Source: RGIG1934 sp045122895 (GTDB lineage Bacteria; Bacillota; Clostridia; Lachnospirales; Lachnospiraceae). From it: a DNA stretch of 41,012 bases. Under the pieces are notes generated by a model. That model did not search any database, had not been told where the DNA came from, and saw only the letters and a program-made list of their open reading frames with translations. The stretch's first letter is position 1. Every line of letters begins with the position of its first letter. The stretch spans positions 1 to 41,012 of the forward strand of contig JBGVIE010000005.1 of assembly GCA_045122895.1 (NCBI GenBank), given 5' to 3'. The position numbers and the translations under genes are program-made. Shown here piece after piece: positions 1 to 6,160 of the stretch.

Positions 1-459
1 CAGGTAATTGCAGCCAACAAAATTGATGCTATTTATGATGAGTCTGAAAGCTTAATTCCGCTTATTAAAGAGACTTTTGAACCAAAGGGTGTAAAAGTAT
101 TCCCAATATCAGCAGTCAGTGGAAAAGGCGTTAAAGAGCTGTTATATGAAGTAAGAGCTCTTCTTGATACAGTTCCCGATGCACCTGTCACCTTTGAAGC
201 AGAATATGTTCCGGGTGAGTTTGTTGATATGAAGGAAGAGCCTTATACAGTTGAAAAAATCGAGGACGGTGTATTCTCTATCGAAGGACCTCGTATTGAA
301 AGAATGCTTGGCTATACAAACCTCGAATCAGAAAAAGGCTTTATGTTCTTCCAGAATTTTATGAAGGACAATGGAATTTTAGACGAATTAGAGGCACTTG
401 GAATTGTAGATGGAGATACTGTAAAAATATATGGTCATGAATTTGACTATTACAAATAA
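1..459 (+). CDS. obgE: Obg-family GTPase (C-terminal part, 5' end outside window)
   Basis: The reading frame is open from base 1 and encodes 152 residues of the C-terminal part of the Obg/CgtA GTPase, a ribosome-associated protein needed for 50S subunit assembly and linked to stress signalling. The G4 guanine-specificity motif NKID is visible at fragment residues 7-10 and the G5-like SAVSGKG at about 38-44. From about residue 72 comes the Obg C-terminal (OCT) domain, ending in TVKIYGHEFDYYK. The glycine-rich Obg fold and G1-G3 lie upstream of the window. It is the first visible gene of a run with yhbY, nadD, yqeK and rsfS, the usual order in Clostridia. Identification is secure; only the 5' end is missing. 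Confidence 0.97.
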   Translation, partial: QVIAANKIDAIYDESESLIPLIKETFEPKGVKVFPISAVSGKGVKELLYEVRALLDTVPDAPVTFEAEYVPGEFVDMKEEPYTVEKIEDGVFSIEGPRIERMLGYTNLESEKGFMFFQNFMKDNGILDELEALGIVDGDTVKIYGHEFDYYK

Positions 460-487
460 ACATATTGTTTAGAAAAGAGGGTAAACT

Positions 488-784
488 ATGACTAGTAAAC
501 AAAGAGCATACCTTAGAAGTCTTGCAAGCACTATGGATCCAATTTTTCAGATTGGCAAATCAAGTGTTACACCAGAGCTTACAAACGCTATTGCCGAAGC
601 TTTAGAAGCAAGAGAGTTAATCAAAATACACGTACTAAAAAACTGTATGGATGACGGAAGAAGTATTGCAGAAGTATTAGCAGACAGAACCCAGTCAGAA
701 GTTGTACAGGTAATAGGTAAAAAAATCACATTATATAAAGCTTCAAAGGATAATCCAAAGATTATTCTTCCTAAAGCAAAATAG
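488..784 (+). CDS. yhbY: YhbY/CRM-domain ribosome-assembly RNA-binding protein
   Basis: This 98-residue protein is a single CRS1-YhbY (CRM) domain, an RNA-binding fold that associates with pre-50S particles. The family signature is visible: MTSKQRAYLRSLA at the start, IFQIGKSSVTPEL around residues 19-31 (equivalent to the GxxG-type loop), the LIKIHVLKN strand and the QVIGKKITLYK C-terminal strand. The length is normal for the family. It starts with ATG, preceded by an AAGAGGG-like ribosome binding site, 28 bases after obgE. Co-transcription with obgE fits a joint role in large-subunit maturation. Confidence 0.95.
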   Translation: MTSKQRAYLRSLASTMDPIFQIGKSSVTPELTNAIAEALEARELIKIHVLKNCMDDGRSIAEVLADRTQSEVVQVIGKKITLYKASKDNPKIILPKAK

Positions 785-806
785 TATTATTTTTTTGGAG
801 GCTTCC

Positions 807-1421
807 ATGTACAAAAAAGTTGGAATTCTTGGCGGAACATTTAACCCGATTCATATCGGACATCTGATGATAGGAGAGCAGGCATACTCTGTGTGTGATT
901 TAGATACAGTTCTTGTAATGCCTTCAGCAAAACCGCCACATAAGAGTGATAGTAATATTTTGGATGAAAAACACAGAAGTAAAATGGTTAAGCTTGCCAT
1001 ATCAGGCAATAAGCACTTTGAGTATTCAGATTTTGAGCTTACGAGAGAAGGATATATATATACTTCTGATACACTTGAGATTCTCACTAAATCTCATCCT
1101 GACACAAAATACTATTTTATTCTGGGCGAAGACTCATTAATGGATATAGAAAAATGGTATAAGCCGGATACAGTACTAAAGTTATGTACAATTGCTGTCA
1201 TACACAGAAACAATGAACAGACAGATGATGAACTTGATAATCAGATAAAATATTTACAAACAAAATACAATGCTGTTATAATAAAACTAGATATGCCACG
1301 TATAGACATATCATCAACAGACATTAGAAATCGTGTACAGGCACACAGAACTATCAAATATATGGTGCCATCAGATGTAGAGAACTATATATACCAAAAT
1401 GATTTGTACAGGGAAGGATAA
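807..1421 (+). CDS. nadD: Nicotinate-nucleotide adenylyltransferase
   Basis: The enzyme transfers AMP from ATP to nicotinate mononucleotide to give deamido-NAD, the penultimate step of NAD synthesis, in the cytoplasm. The nucleotidyltransferase signature GGTFNPIHIGH lies at residues 9-19, and the second motif, ISSTDIRNR, at 168-176. The length of 204 residues is typical. A longer reading starting at TTG 795 is possible, but that TTG overlaps the GGAGG ribosome binding site at 797-801, so ATG 807 is the real start. The stop is 2 bases before yqeK, which indicates translational coupling. Confidence 0.96.
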   Translation: MYKKVGILGGTFNPIHIGHLMIGEQAYSVCDLDTVLVMPSAKPPHKSDSNILDEKHRSKMVKLAISGNKHFEYSDFELTREGYIYTSDTLEILTKSHPDTKYYFILGEDSLMDIEKWYKPDTVLKLCTIAVIHRNNEQTDDELDNQIKYLQTKYNAVIIKLDMPRIDISSTDIRNRVQAHRTIKYMVPSDVENYIYQNDLYREG

Positions 1422-1423
1422 AT

Positions 1424-2020
1424 ATGACATTAGTTTCAAAAAATTTAAAAAACATTAAATCTGAGCTTAAGACTATCTTGGATAAAAGCAGATTCGAACA
1501 CACTTTAGGTGTATCTTATACAGCTGTATGTCTTGCTATGAAATACGAATGTAACCTTCAACAGGCAGAAGTAGCCGGACTTTTACATGATTGTGCAAAA
1601 TGTGTTCCAGACGACAAGAAATTAAAGCAGTGTGAGAAATACAATATCAGTATAACAGACACAGAGATTGATAATCCATCATTGTTACACGCAAAGCTTG
1701 GAGCCTTCTATGCTATGCACAAATACAATGTAACAGATAGAGAAGTTATAAACGCTATTTTGGTACACACAACAGGTGCTCCTGATATGACGTTGTTAGA
1801 AAAAATCATCTTTGTAGCAGATTATATTGAGCCAAACAGAAAAACAGCTCCAAATCTTGCTGCCATTAGAAAAATGGCATTTGAAGACATTGATATGGCC
1901 GTATATATGATTATGGACGATACTCTTAACTACTTAAATTCAAAAAGCGGCCAGATTGATACAATGACAAACAAAGCATACGATTATTATAAGAAGCTTA
2001 TAGAATCAAGACAAAACTAA
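1424..2020 (+). CDS. yqeK: YqeK-type HD-domain diadenosine tetraphosphatase
   Basis: A 198-residue HD-superfamily metal-dependent phosphohydrolase. Family members hydrolyse diadenosine tetraphosphate (Ap4A) symmetrically to ADP. The metal ligands expected for the family are present: H26 in RFEHTLGV, H55-D56 in GLLHDCAK, H89 in LLHAKLGA, H115 in ILVHTTG and D133 in VADYIEP. The gene begins 2 bases after the nadD stop. The nadD-yqeK pairing is widespread in Firmicutes and fits a role in removing adenylylated by-products. The function is taken from the family. Confidence 0.93.
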   Translation: MTLVSKNLKNIKSELKTILDKSRFEHTLGVSYTAVCLAMKYECNLQQAEVAGLLHDCAKCVPDDKKLKQCEKYNISITDTEIDNPSLLHAKLGAFYAMHKYNVTDREVINAILVHTTGAPDMTLLEKIIFVADYIEPNRKTAPNLAAIRKMAFEDIDMAVYMIMDDTLNYLNSKSGQIDTMTNKAYDYYKKLIESRQN

Positions 2021-2039
2021 CTTAGGAGGATATTTCAAA

Positions 2040-2390
2040 GTGAATTCTTTAGACAAAGCAAAATTAATATATAAAGCATTAGAAGATAAAAAGGGAATTG
2101 ATATCAAAGTTATTGATATTCAGGGTGTTTCAGTAATCGCAGATTATTTCATTATTGCAGGCGGTTCTAACAAGAGTCAGGTTCAGGCTATGGTGGATAA
2201 TGTTGAGGAAGAGCTTGCAAAAGAAAAAATATACACAAAGCATACTGAAGGATACCAGAGCGCAAACTGGATTCTTTTAGACTTTGAAGACATCGTGGTT
2301 CATGTATTTAATCAGGAAGACAGATTATTCTATGATTTAGAAAGAATCTGGAGCGATGGTAAAGAAATAGATTTCTCTGATATTGACTAA
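2040..2390 (+). CDS. rsfS: Ribosome silencing factor RsfS
   Basis: A 116-residue RsfS/Iojap protein, which binds ribosomal protein L14 on the 50S subunit and blocks subunit joining under nutrient limitation. Diagnostic stretches include ADYFIIAGGSNKSQVQAM (about residues 35-52), the WILLDFEDIVVHVF strand-helix region (about 78-91) and the acidic C-terminus. It starts with GTG at 2040, positioned after an AGGAGGA ribosome binding site at 2024-2030. It closes the obgE-yhbY-nadD-yqeK-rsfS run. No clear rho-independent terminator follows; relic DNA begins immediately downstream. Confidence 0.95.
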   Translation: MNSLDKAKLIYKALEDKKGIDIKVIDIQGVSVIADYFIIAGGSNKSQVQAMVDNVEEELAKEKIYTKHTEGYQSANWILLDFEDIVVHVFNQEDRLFYDLERIWSDGKEIDFSDID

Positions 2391-2392
2391 AC

Positions 2393-2454
2393 ATAAATTT
2401 GTCTATGGGTGAAACAGACAGATTCTCCATTAAAGTGGGGAGATGTAAATTTAT
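2393..2454. repeat. Nested inverted repeats just after rsfS
   Basis: An 8-base inverted repeat, ATAAATTT (2393-2400) and AAATTTAT (2447-2454), encloses two shorter ones: TGTCT/AGACA (2400-2404, 2416-2420) and TCTCC/GGAGA (2424-2428, 2439-2443). A transcript could fold as a three-way junction. No T-run follows, so it is not an ordinary terminator. It matches no riboswitch or ribozyme class I can recall, and the helices are short enough to be chance. Confidence 0.25.
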
Positions 2455-2621
2455 ACACCAATGAATTTACTGATGTTGCACAGGTAACCGCTTTCGATAC
2501 CGGTCTGTATGGATTGCAGCTTTCTTCAACTAATATACAAAGTCCGGAATTCACATTGGAAGGCGCTGCTCCGAAATGCTGGAAATTTCAGCTGTCTGAA
2601 AAAATTCACAATCGTTTGTAA
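2409..2621 (+). other. Short ORF of doubtful coding status
   Basis: A GTG-initiated frame of 70 codons, beginning with KQTDSPLKWGDVNLYT after the start. I do not recognise it. It has no ribosome binding site, overlaps the nested inverted repeats, and sits at the edge of a stretch where every other frame is broken. It may be a fragment of a larger lost gene or simply an open frame. It has no transmembrane segment or recognisable motif. Confidence 0.2.
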
Positions 2622-2982
2622 CTGTACTACCGAGATGGTGGCTTTTAGATTAATTAAAATATTTAGACATAACAGTATCTCGTTCAGATTTATTTTTTTG
2701 ATTTTTCTGAATTGACTTTTTCTATAATGCATTGGTAACATACTTATTGCTCCAATATGGCAAAATCAGGTATAAATCCAAAGACGAAAAAACGATGTCA
2801 AAGAAAATGTTTAAGGTAGTGTAGAAAAATATATTCTTGACTTAGGATATGATGAAGGATTAAATTAAAAATAATCGTTCCAAAGCAATGAAAGTCGATG
2901 CAACAAAAGAGTTAGTGGCCAGAAAAGCTGCTATGGTATAAGGGCGGTATTATAATCAACAAGAAAAGTAAATGACTGGTTT

Positions 2983-3126
2983 ATGGATTTTATCGTATCT
3001 GTAAATTATGAAAAGGAAGATAAAGAGATGGCAAGAGCAATTGATGTGGCTCAGTGTATATTTGCTGAGCATAAGTATATTGATGTTATTGCAAAACAAA
3101 TTAAGCATAGTTTCACGACGAACTGA
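2983..3126 (+). pseudogene. Unidentified gene fragment
   Basis: A 47-codon open segment (begins MDFIVSVNYEKEDKEMARA, continues IDVAQCIFAEHKYIDVIAKQ) has normal protein composition with regular helix-like spacing. It lacks a ribosome binding site, is bounded by stops, and overlaps the next fragment in another frame. I read it as a surviving internal part of a larger gene, not an independent small protein. I cannot name its family. Confidence 0.35.
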
Positions 3127-3254
3127 TAGCTATTAATTCGCATATCGAGTATGTTATGGACTGTATGGGAAAGAATACTACTAAGAGCTATAACATCAAA
3201 GGGTATATTATATCACGATATGCCACAGTTTGCTGGGTAAACTTGTTCACGTAA
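3114..3254 (+). pseudogene. Fragment resembling the C-terminal DUF6017 region of a replication initiator
   Basis: The frame reads HDELIAINSHIEYVMDCMGK, followed by NTTKSYNIKGYIISRYATVC. This resembles the C-terminal DUF6017 region found in RepA-type replication initiators of plasmids and integrative conjugative elements in Clostridia, where an '(Y)VMDCM..NTT...NIK.Y(L/I)' pattern is typical. The fragment has no start codon or initiator N-terminal domain, and after YII the similarity ends, as if frameshifted. The assignment rests on remembered family patterns and needs a profile search. Confidence 0.45.
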
Positions 3255-3345
3255 TATGTTATAAGTAAGTCTGAACCAACTTGTTTGGATAATGTACATC
3301 AAATAAGTTTGTCTATCGAAAAAAACTAAAATAAAATATGTTTGG

Positions 3346-3383
3346 AAAATCAGAAATAGAACAAAATGTTCTAAAATCAGAAT
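3346..3383. repeat. Palindrome flanked by direct repeats upstream of the AAA ATPase gene
   Basis: A perfect 6-base inverted repeat with a 5-base centre, TAGAAC-AAAAT-GTTCTA (3357-3373), is bracketed by two copies of AAAATCAGAA starting at 3346 and 3373. It ends about 26 bases before the presumed ATPase start, so it could be an operator. Its 5-base centre differs from the 4-base centre of the SOS operators found near lexA. Function is inferred only. Confidence 0.3.
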
Positions 3384-3398
3384 TTAGTTGACAAAAAA

Positions 3399-4553
3399 TT
3401 GGGTGATTATATTGTACGTTTGTCTTCGTTGACATTAGAAAATATAAAAAACGTTAAGAATGGTACTATTTTTATGCCTATGGCCAATGAAAAATCACTT
3501 AGTGTTGGTGGAGCTGAGATTCTCGGAATTTATGGACAGAATGGTTCCGGAAAAACAGCAATAGTAGATGCTCTCTATTTTCTTCAACAGATAATAATTG
3601 GTCAGAATATTGATCAGAGTATAAATGATTATATTGGCGTGGATGATGATGCGGCTAATATGAATGCAGAATTTATGATATTCAGAAAAGAAACGGTATA
3701 CGAGGTTGGATACAATATCAGTTTGAGAAAAATTGAGGGTGAAGTTGTAATAGAGAGAGAGTTCTTGAACTGTGCAATTAACCGCGACGGAAAGCGAAAT
3801 AATAAGAATATTTTCATGGATTATGTACGATCTGAGAAAGAGAGTATTTTTAAACCACAAAAGAGACTTGATGAATTAATTGGTAAGAATAAAGAGAGAA
3901 AAACAGATTTAATCGTGGCCAAAAAGATGGCTGAGAAGAGCAATTATTCTTTTATTTTTGGCGAAATTAGTAGAGAAATTTTCTGTCAAGAAGTTGAGAG
4001 TCAATTCGAGGATTATTCTACTGTAATCAGAGCTTTATTCGAATTTTCCATGAAGGATTTATTTGTTATTAGAAATGCTCATTCAGGAATGATAACAGCC
4101 AACTTCCTTTTGCCAATGGCTTTTCGCATAGAGACTAACAAGATGGGAGCAAAGGGAGATTTCGCGATTCCTTTGACTGAGCCTGTCGTTTTAGATGCAG
4201 TCAAAAAGGATATTTTGGATGCAATTGTTAATCAGATAAATACTGTATTATATACAATCATTCCAGGAATGATGATTGATGTGAAGGATTATGGTCAGCA
4301 GGCATTAGATTCCGGAGAAGAAGGCTGGAAGGTTGAATTGATGTCTGTTCGTGAAGGAAAGAAACCTATTCCTATCCGCATGGAGTCAGAGGGAATTATT
4401 AAAATTATTTCTATCTTGAATGTACTTATTCAGGCTTTTGGAAATCCATCAATCTGCCTTGTAATCGATGAATTGGATGCAGGTATCTTTGAATATATGC
4501 TTGGAGAACTTCTTGATCGGACGAAGAATTTAGGCTGGTTATCAGTAAAATAG
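3399..4553 (+). CDS. AAA_15-type ATPase, probably C-terminally truncated
   Basis: A 384-residue protein with an N-terminal strand typical of SMC/ABC-like AAA ATPases (LSSLTLENIKNVKNG). Walker A is GQNGSGKT at residues 46-53, followed by VDALYFLQQI. Walker B is CLVIDELDAG at 353-362. Family members normally continue 100 or more residues past Walker B with the H-switch region (an FTSHN-like motif) and the remaining fold; here the frame ends about 22 residues later. I infer a deletion or frameshift and probable loss of function. The start is TTG with no clear ribosome binding site. Such ATPases are often part of phage-defence pairs, but no partner gene is present, so defence is only a possibility. 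Confidence 0.7.
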   Translation: MGDYIVRLSSLTLENIKNVKNGTIFMPMANEKSLSVGGAEILGIYGQNGSGKTAIVDALYFLQQIIIGQNIDQSINDYIGVDDDAANMNAEFMIFRKETVYEVGYNISLRKIEGEVVIEREFLNCAINRDGKRNNKNIFMDYVRSEKESIFKPQKRLDELIGKNKERKTDLIVAKKMAEKSNYSFIFGEISREIFCQEVESQFEDYSTVIRALFEFSMKDLFVIRNAHSGMITANFLLPMAFRIETNKMGAKGDFAIPLTEPVVLDAVKKDILDAIVNQINTVLYTIIPGMMIDVKDYGQQALDSGEEGWKVELMSVREGKKPIPIRMESEGIIKIISILNVLIQAFGNPSICLVIDELDAGIFEYMLGELLDRTKNLGWLSVK

Positions 4554-4607
4554 AAGAAAAAATATATGAGTTAGTAAGATTATATTGTATAGATAAGGAA
4601 ACAAACT

Positions 4608-4913
4608 ATGAAGACATTTAATTACACATATTTATTAGGTAACGTAGCAAGACAAGATATCGAACTACACGCAATGAAGCATGAGATTCCATACAAAATT
4701 ACAAAAGATGATGCACCACGATTATTCTTTGCAATCCATATAGACCTTTCTCCTGAAGAATTTGCAATTGAATTCGGAAATCTCCCTGAGATTTCTTTAG
4801 GGAATGCCACTCCACCAACAGTTGCAAAAGATGTGGATGGCCCAACTCTTATGAAAAAAATGCTTAGAGCACAAACACTGTTTGCTGTAGTAGAAGATAT
4901 GAATAGTAAATAA
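4608..4913 (+). CDS. Hypothetical protein, 101 residues
   Basis: I do not recognise this protein. It is soluble, with no transmembrane segment or signal peptide, and has a mixed composition (starts MKTFNYTYLLGNVARQD, ends FAVVEDMNSK). A central AIHIDLSPEEFAIEFGNLPE segment suggests a small alpha/beta fold. The ATG follows a weak AAGGAA ribosome binding site. Codon use looks like the surrounding core genes, and the frame is intact next to relic DNA, so it may be a real resident gene. It ends 21 bases before the lexA terminator hairpin, which it faces from the opposite side. Confidence 0.55.
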   Translation: MKTFNYTYLLGNVARQDIELHAMKHEIPYKITKDDAPRLFFAIHIDLSPEEFAIEFGNLPEISLGNATPPTVAKDVDGPTLMKKMLRAQTLFAVVEDMNSK

Positions 4914-4933
4914 TATTATATACTTAAGTACTC

Positions 4934-4970
4934 AAAAATCGCGAGCTGAATATCATACTCAGCTCGCGAT
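4934..4970 (-). terminator. Rho-independent terminator of lexA
   Basis: A perfect 12-base-pair stem (ATCGCGAGCTGA 4938-4949 with TCAGCTCGCGAT 4959-4970) and a 9-base loop. Read on the minus strand, the stem is followed by a run of T (4934-4938), so it terminates leftward transcription from lexA. On the plus strand no T-run follows, so it is at best a weak stop for the 101-residue ORF. Confidence 0.85.
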
Positions 4971-4990
4971 AACTTATGTTTGACTCTTTT

Positions 4991-5608
4991 CTAAAAAAAT
5001 CTGTAAAGTCCGAACACTTTACCAAGTATCTTAACTTCATCACTTACAATAATCGGATCCATATTGTCATTCTCCGGCTGTAATCTAATATGATCGCTCT
5101 CTTTGTAAAAAGTCTTTACTGTTGCCGAATCATCGATAAGTGCAACGACAATATCTCCATTTCTTGCTGTATTACATGACTCAACCATAATAGTATCACC
5201 ATCATAAATACCTACATTTATCATGCTCTCGCCCTTAACTCTTAACATAAATGTCTCTCCCTTTGGAACATGTTCCGCTGGAATAGGGAAGTAGCTCTCA
5301 ATGTTCTGTGTTGCAAGAATTGGCTGACCGGCTGCAACTGTACCAACAAGTGGAATACTTACCACATCCTGTCTTACAACTGCAAAATCATCATCTAATA
5401 TCTCAATAGCACGTGGCTTAGTCGGGTCTCTTCTGATAAATCCGTTCTTCTCAAGAGTCTCAAGATGTGAGTGAACAGAGGAAGTAGACTTAAGCCCAAC
5501 AGCCTCACAAATCTCCCTGACCGCAGGCGGATATCCTTTGTTAAGTATCTCTTCCTTGATAAAATCTAAAATCATCTGCTGTTTTGATGTAATCTTACCT
5601 TTTGCCAT
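4991..5608 (-). CDS. lexA: SOS regulator LexA
   Basis: LexA represses DNA-damage genes and inactivates itself by RecA-stimulated cleavage. The 205-residue protein has the N-terminal winged helix-turn-helix (about residues 1-70, with GYPPAVREICEAVGLKSTSS as recognition region). The cleavage site is Ala93-Gly94 in VGTVAAGQP. The catalytic dyad is Ser128 in KGESM and Lys165 in ATVKTFY. ATG 5608 is preceded by an AAGGAGA ribosome binding site (5616-5622). An SOS operator overlaps the -35 of its promoter, consistent with autoregulation. The divergent yneA-like gene gives the lexA-yneA arrangement known from Bacillus. Confidence 0.98.
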   Translation of the reverse strand: MAKGKITSKQQMILDFIKEEILNKGYPPAVREICEAVGLKSTSSVHSHLETLEKNGFIRRDPTKPRAIEILDDDFAVVRQDVVSIPLVGTVAAGQPILATQNIESYFPIPAEHVPKGETFMLRVKGESMINVGIYDGDTIMVESCNTARNGDIVVALIDDSATVKTFYKESDHIRLQPENDNMDPIIVSDEVKILGKVFGLYRFF

Positions 5609-5665
5609 ATATGTATCTCCTTTTCCAAAACTGTAAACAATATATTCTCTGTATTATTTATATTA

Positions 5666-5694
5666 ATAATATCATATCGAACATATTTTTGCAA
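5666..5694 (-). promoter_or_regulatory. Promoter of lexA
   Basis: On the minus strand, a -35 TTGCAA (5689-5694) is separated by exactly 17 bases from a -10 TATTAT (5666-5671). The SOS operator at 5692-5705 overlaps the -35, and a degenerate operator (CGAACATATTTTTG, 5678-5691) fills most of the spacer. Both positions fit LexA repression of its own gene. Confidence 0.7.
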
Positions 5695-5705
5695 ACAAAT
5701 GTTTG
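5692..5705. promoter_or_regulatory. SOS operator 1 (lexA side)
   Basis: CAAACAAATGTTTG is a perfect palindrome of two CAAAC half-sites around a 4-base AT centre. It closely matches the Gram-positive LexA box CGAAC-N4-GTTCG and overlaps the lexA -35 element. A weaker box lies directly adjacent at 5678-5691. Confidence 0.8.
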
Positions 5706-5715
5706 TATTTTTTTG

Positions 5716-5744
5716 TTGACAAACGTATGTTCGTGTTGTATACT
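5716..5744 (+). promoter_or_regulatory. Promoter of the yneA-like gene
   Basis: A consensus -35 TTGACA (5716-5721), a 17-base spacer and a -10 TATACT (5739-5744) make this a near-perfect housekeeping promoter. Transcription should start near 5751. Such strength is expected for a gene held off by LexA until damage occurs. Confidence 0.85.
5720..5733. promoter_or_regulatory. SOS operator 2 (inside the yneA promoter)
   Basis: CAAACGTATGTTCG matches the Gram-positive LexA consensus with one half-site deviation. It begins in the -35 TTGACA and fills the spacer of the yneA-type promoter, so LexA bound here would exclude RNA polymerase. Confidence 0.85.
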
Positions 5745-5758
5745 TGCTTTAAGTTAAT

Positions 5759-5772
5759 CAAACATTTGTTCG
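5759..5772. promoter_or_regulatory. SOS operator 3 (downstream of the yneA promoter)
   Basis: CAAACATTTGTTCG is a third match to the LexA consensus. It lies 14 bases downstream of the -10 element, in the expected 5' untranslated region and 10 bases before the ribosome binding site. Here it could act as a roadblock or auxiliary operator. Confidence 0.8.
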
Positions 5773-5795
5773 AACTAGCATTAGGAGGTATTTTT

Positions 5796-6107
5796 ATGAC
5801 TAAGAGAGTATTTAATCCATATCTTACACGTTTAATCACACTTGGAGCAGTTCTTGTAATTGCACTTATTATCGTTATTGCAGGTAACAGTGTTGCAAGT
5901 GCACAATCATCTACACCGGAGAAGACTAAGATGTATATGAGCATTGATATTAAGGATGGCGATACTTTATGGGATATTGCCGAGGAATATGCTGATCCGG
6001 CTTATTACACGATTTCAGAATATGTAGAAGAACTAAAGTCTATGAACGGACTTAATCGCGACACAATACATGCCGGTAACAGTTTGGTTATTGCGTACTA
6101 TGAATAG
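5796..6107 (+). CDS. yneA: YneA-like SOS cell-division inhibitor (membrane anchor plus LysM)
   Basis: A 103-residue protein with one hydrophobic segment (residues 13-32) followed by a LysM domain (about 50-100, with KDGDTLWDIAEEY and the closing IHAGNSLVIAYYE). This is the architecture of Bacillus YneA, which delays septation during the SOS response from outside the membrane. ATG 5796 follows AGGAGG (5783-5788). The frame is open further upstream, but that extension runs through promoter and operators and is rejected. Three SOS operators in the divergent intergenic region support damage induction. An ASA segment at 34-36 could permit signal cleavage. The functional equivalence is inferred from architecture and synteny with lexA. 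Confidence 0.85.
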   Translation: MTKRVFNPYLTRLITLGAVLVIALIIVIAGNSVASAQSSTPEKTKMYMSIDIKDGDTLWDIAEEYADPAYYTISEYVEELKSMNGLNRDTIHAGNSLVIAYYE

Positions 6108-6108
6108 A

Positions 6109-6150
6109 AGAGAAGGTGTATGGTAAGAATAATCACCAAACACCTTCTTT
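6109..6150. terminator. Terminator between the convergent yneA-like and mtnN genes
   Basis: A stem pairs 6111-6124 with 6135-6148 (AGAAGGTGT/ACACCTTCT plus TGGT/ACCA, one A-A mismatch), followed on the plus strand by a short T-run. It lies between two convergent genes and probably serves both strands, though neither side has a long T-tract. Confidence 0.65.
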
Positions 6151-6160
6151 AGCCCATATC

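Larger units (their letters stand above)
2391..3398. other. Decayed accessory DNA without an intact gene
   Basis: About 1 kb between rsfS and the AAA ATPase gene holds only short reading frames interrupted by stops in all six frames. Protein-like segments shift frame from one to the next on the plus strand: SVEKYILDLGYDEGLN near 2818-2866, KAMKVDATKELVARKAAM near 2883-2936, the 47-codon frame at 2983-3126 and the DUF6017-like piece at 3114-3254. That pattern is what an old, frameshifted mobile-element cargo looks like. I see no tRNA, transposase or terminal repeats that would define its borders. Confidence 0.6.

Noticed and set aside
795..806. TTG start for nadD, 12 bases upstream of the ATG
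   Set aside because: It overlaps the GGAGG ribosome binding site and adds four residues not seen in the family.
3357..3373. GAAC...GTTC palindrome as an SOS box
   Set aside because: The centre is 5 bases, not 4, and the outer bases differ from the boxes at lexA, so LexA binding is unlikely.
2391..3398. A complete insertion sequence or integrase gene in the relic region
   Set aside because: No transposase motif, terminal inverted repeats or target duplication could be found.
3495..3860. 121-codon minus-strand ORF inside the AAA ATPase gene
   Set aside because: It lies opposite the ATPase coding frame, has a low-complexity Ile/Asn-rich composition and no ribosome binding site.
5703..5795. 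Upstream extension of the yneA-like frame to 5703
   Set aside because: The extension would translate the promoter, two SOS operators and the ribosome binding site; ATG 5796 with AGGAGG is clearly correct.
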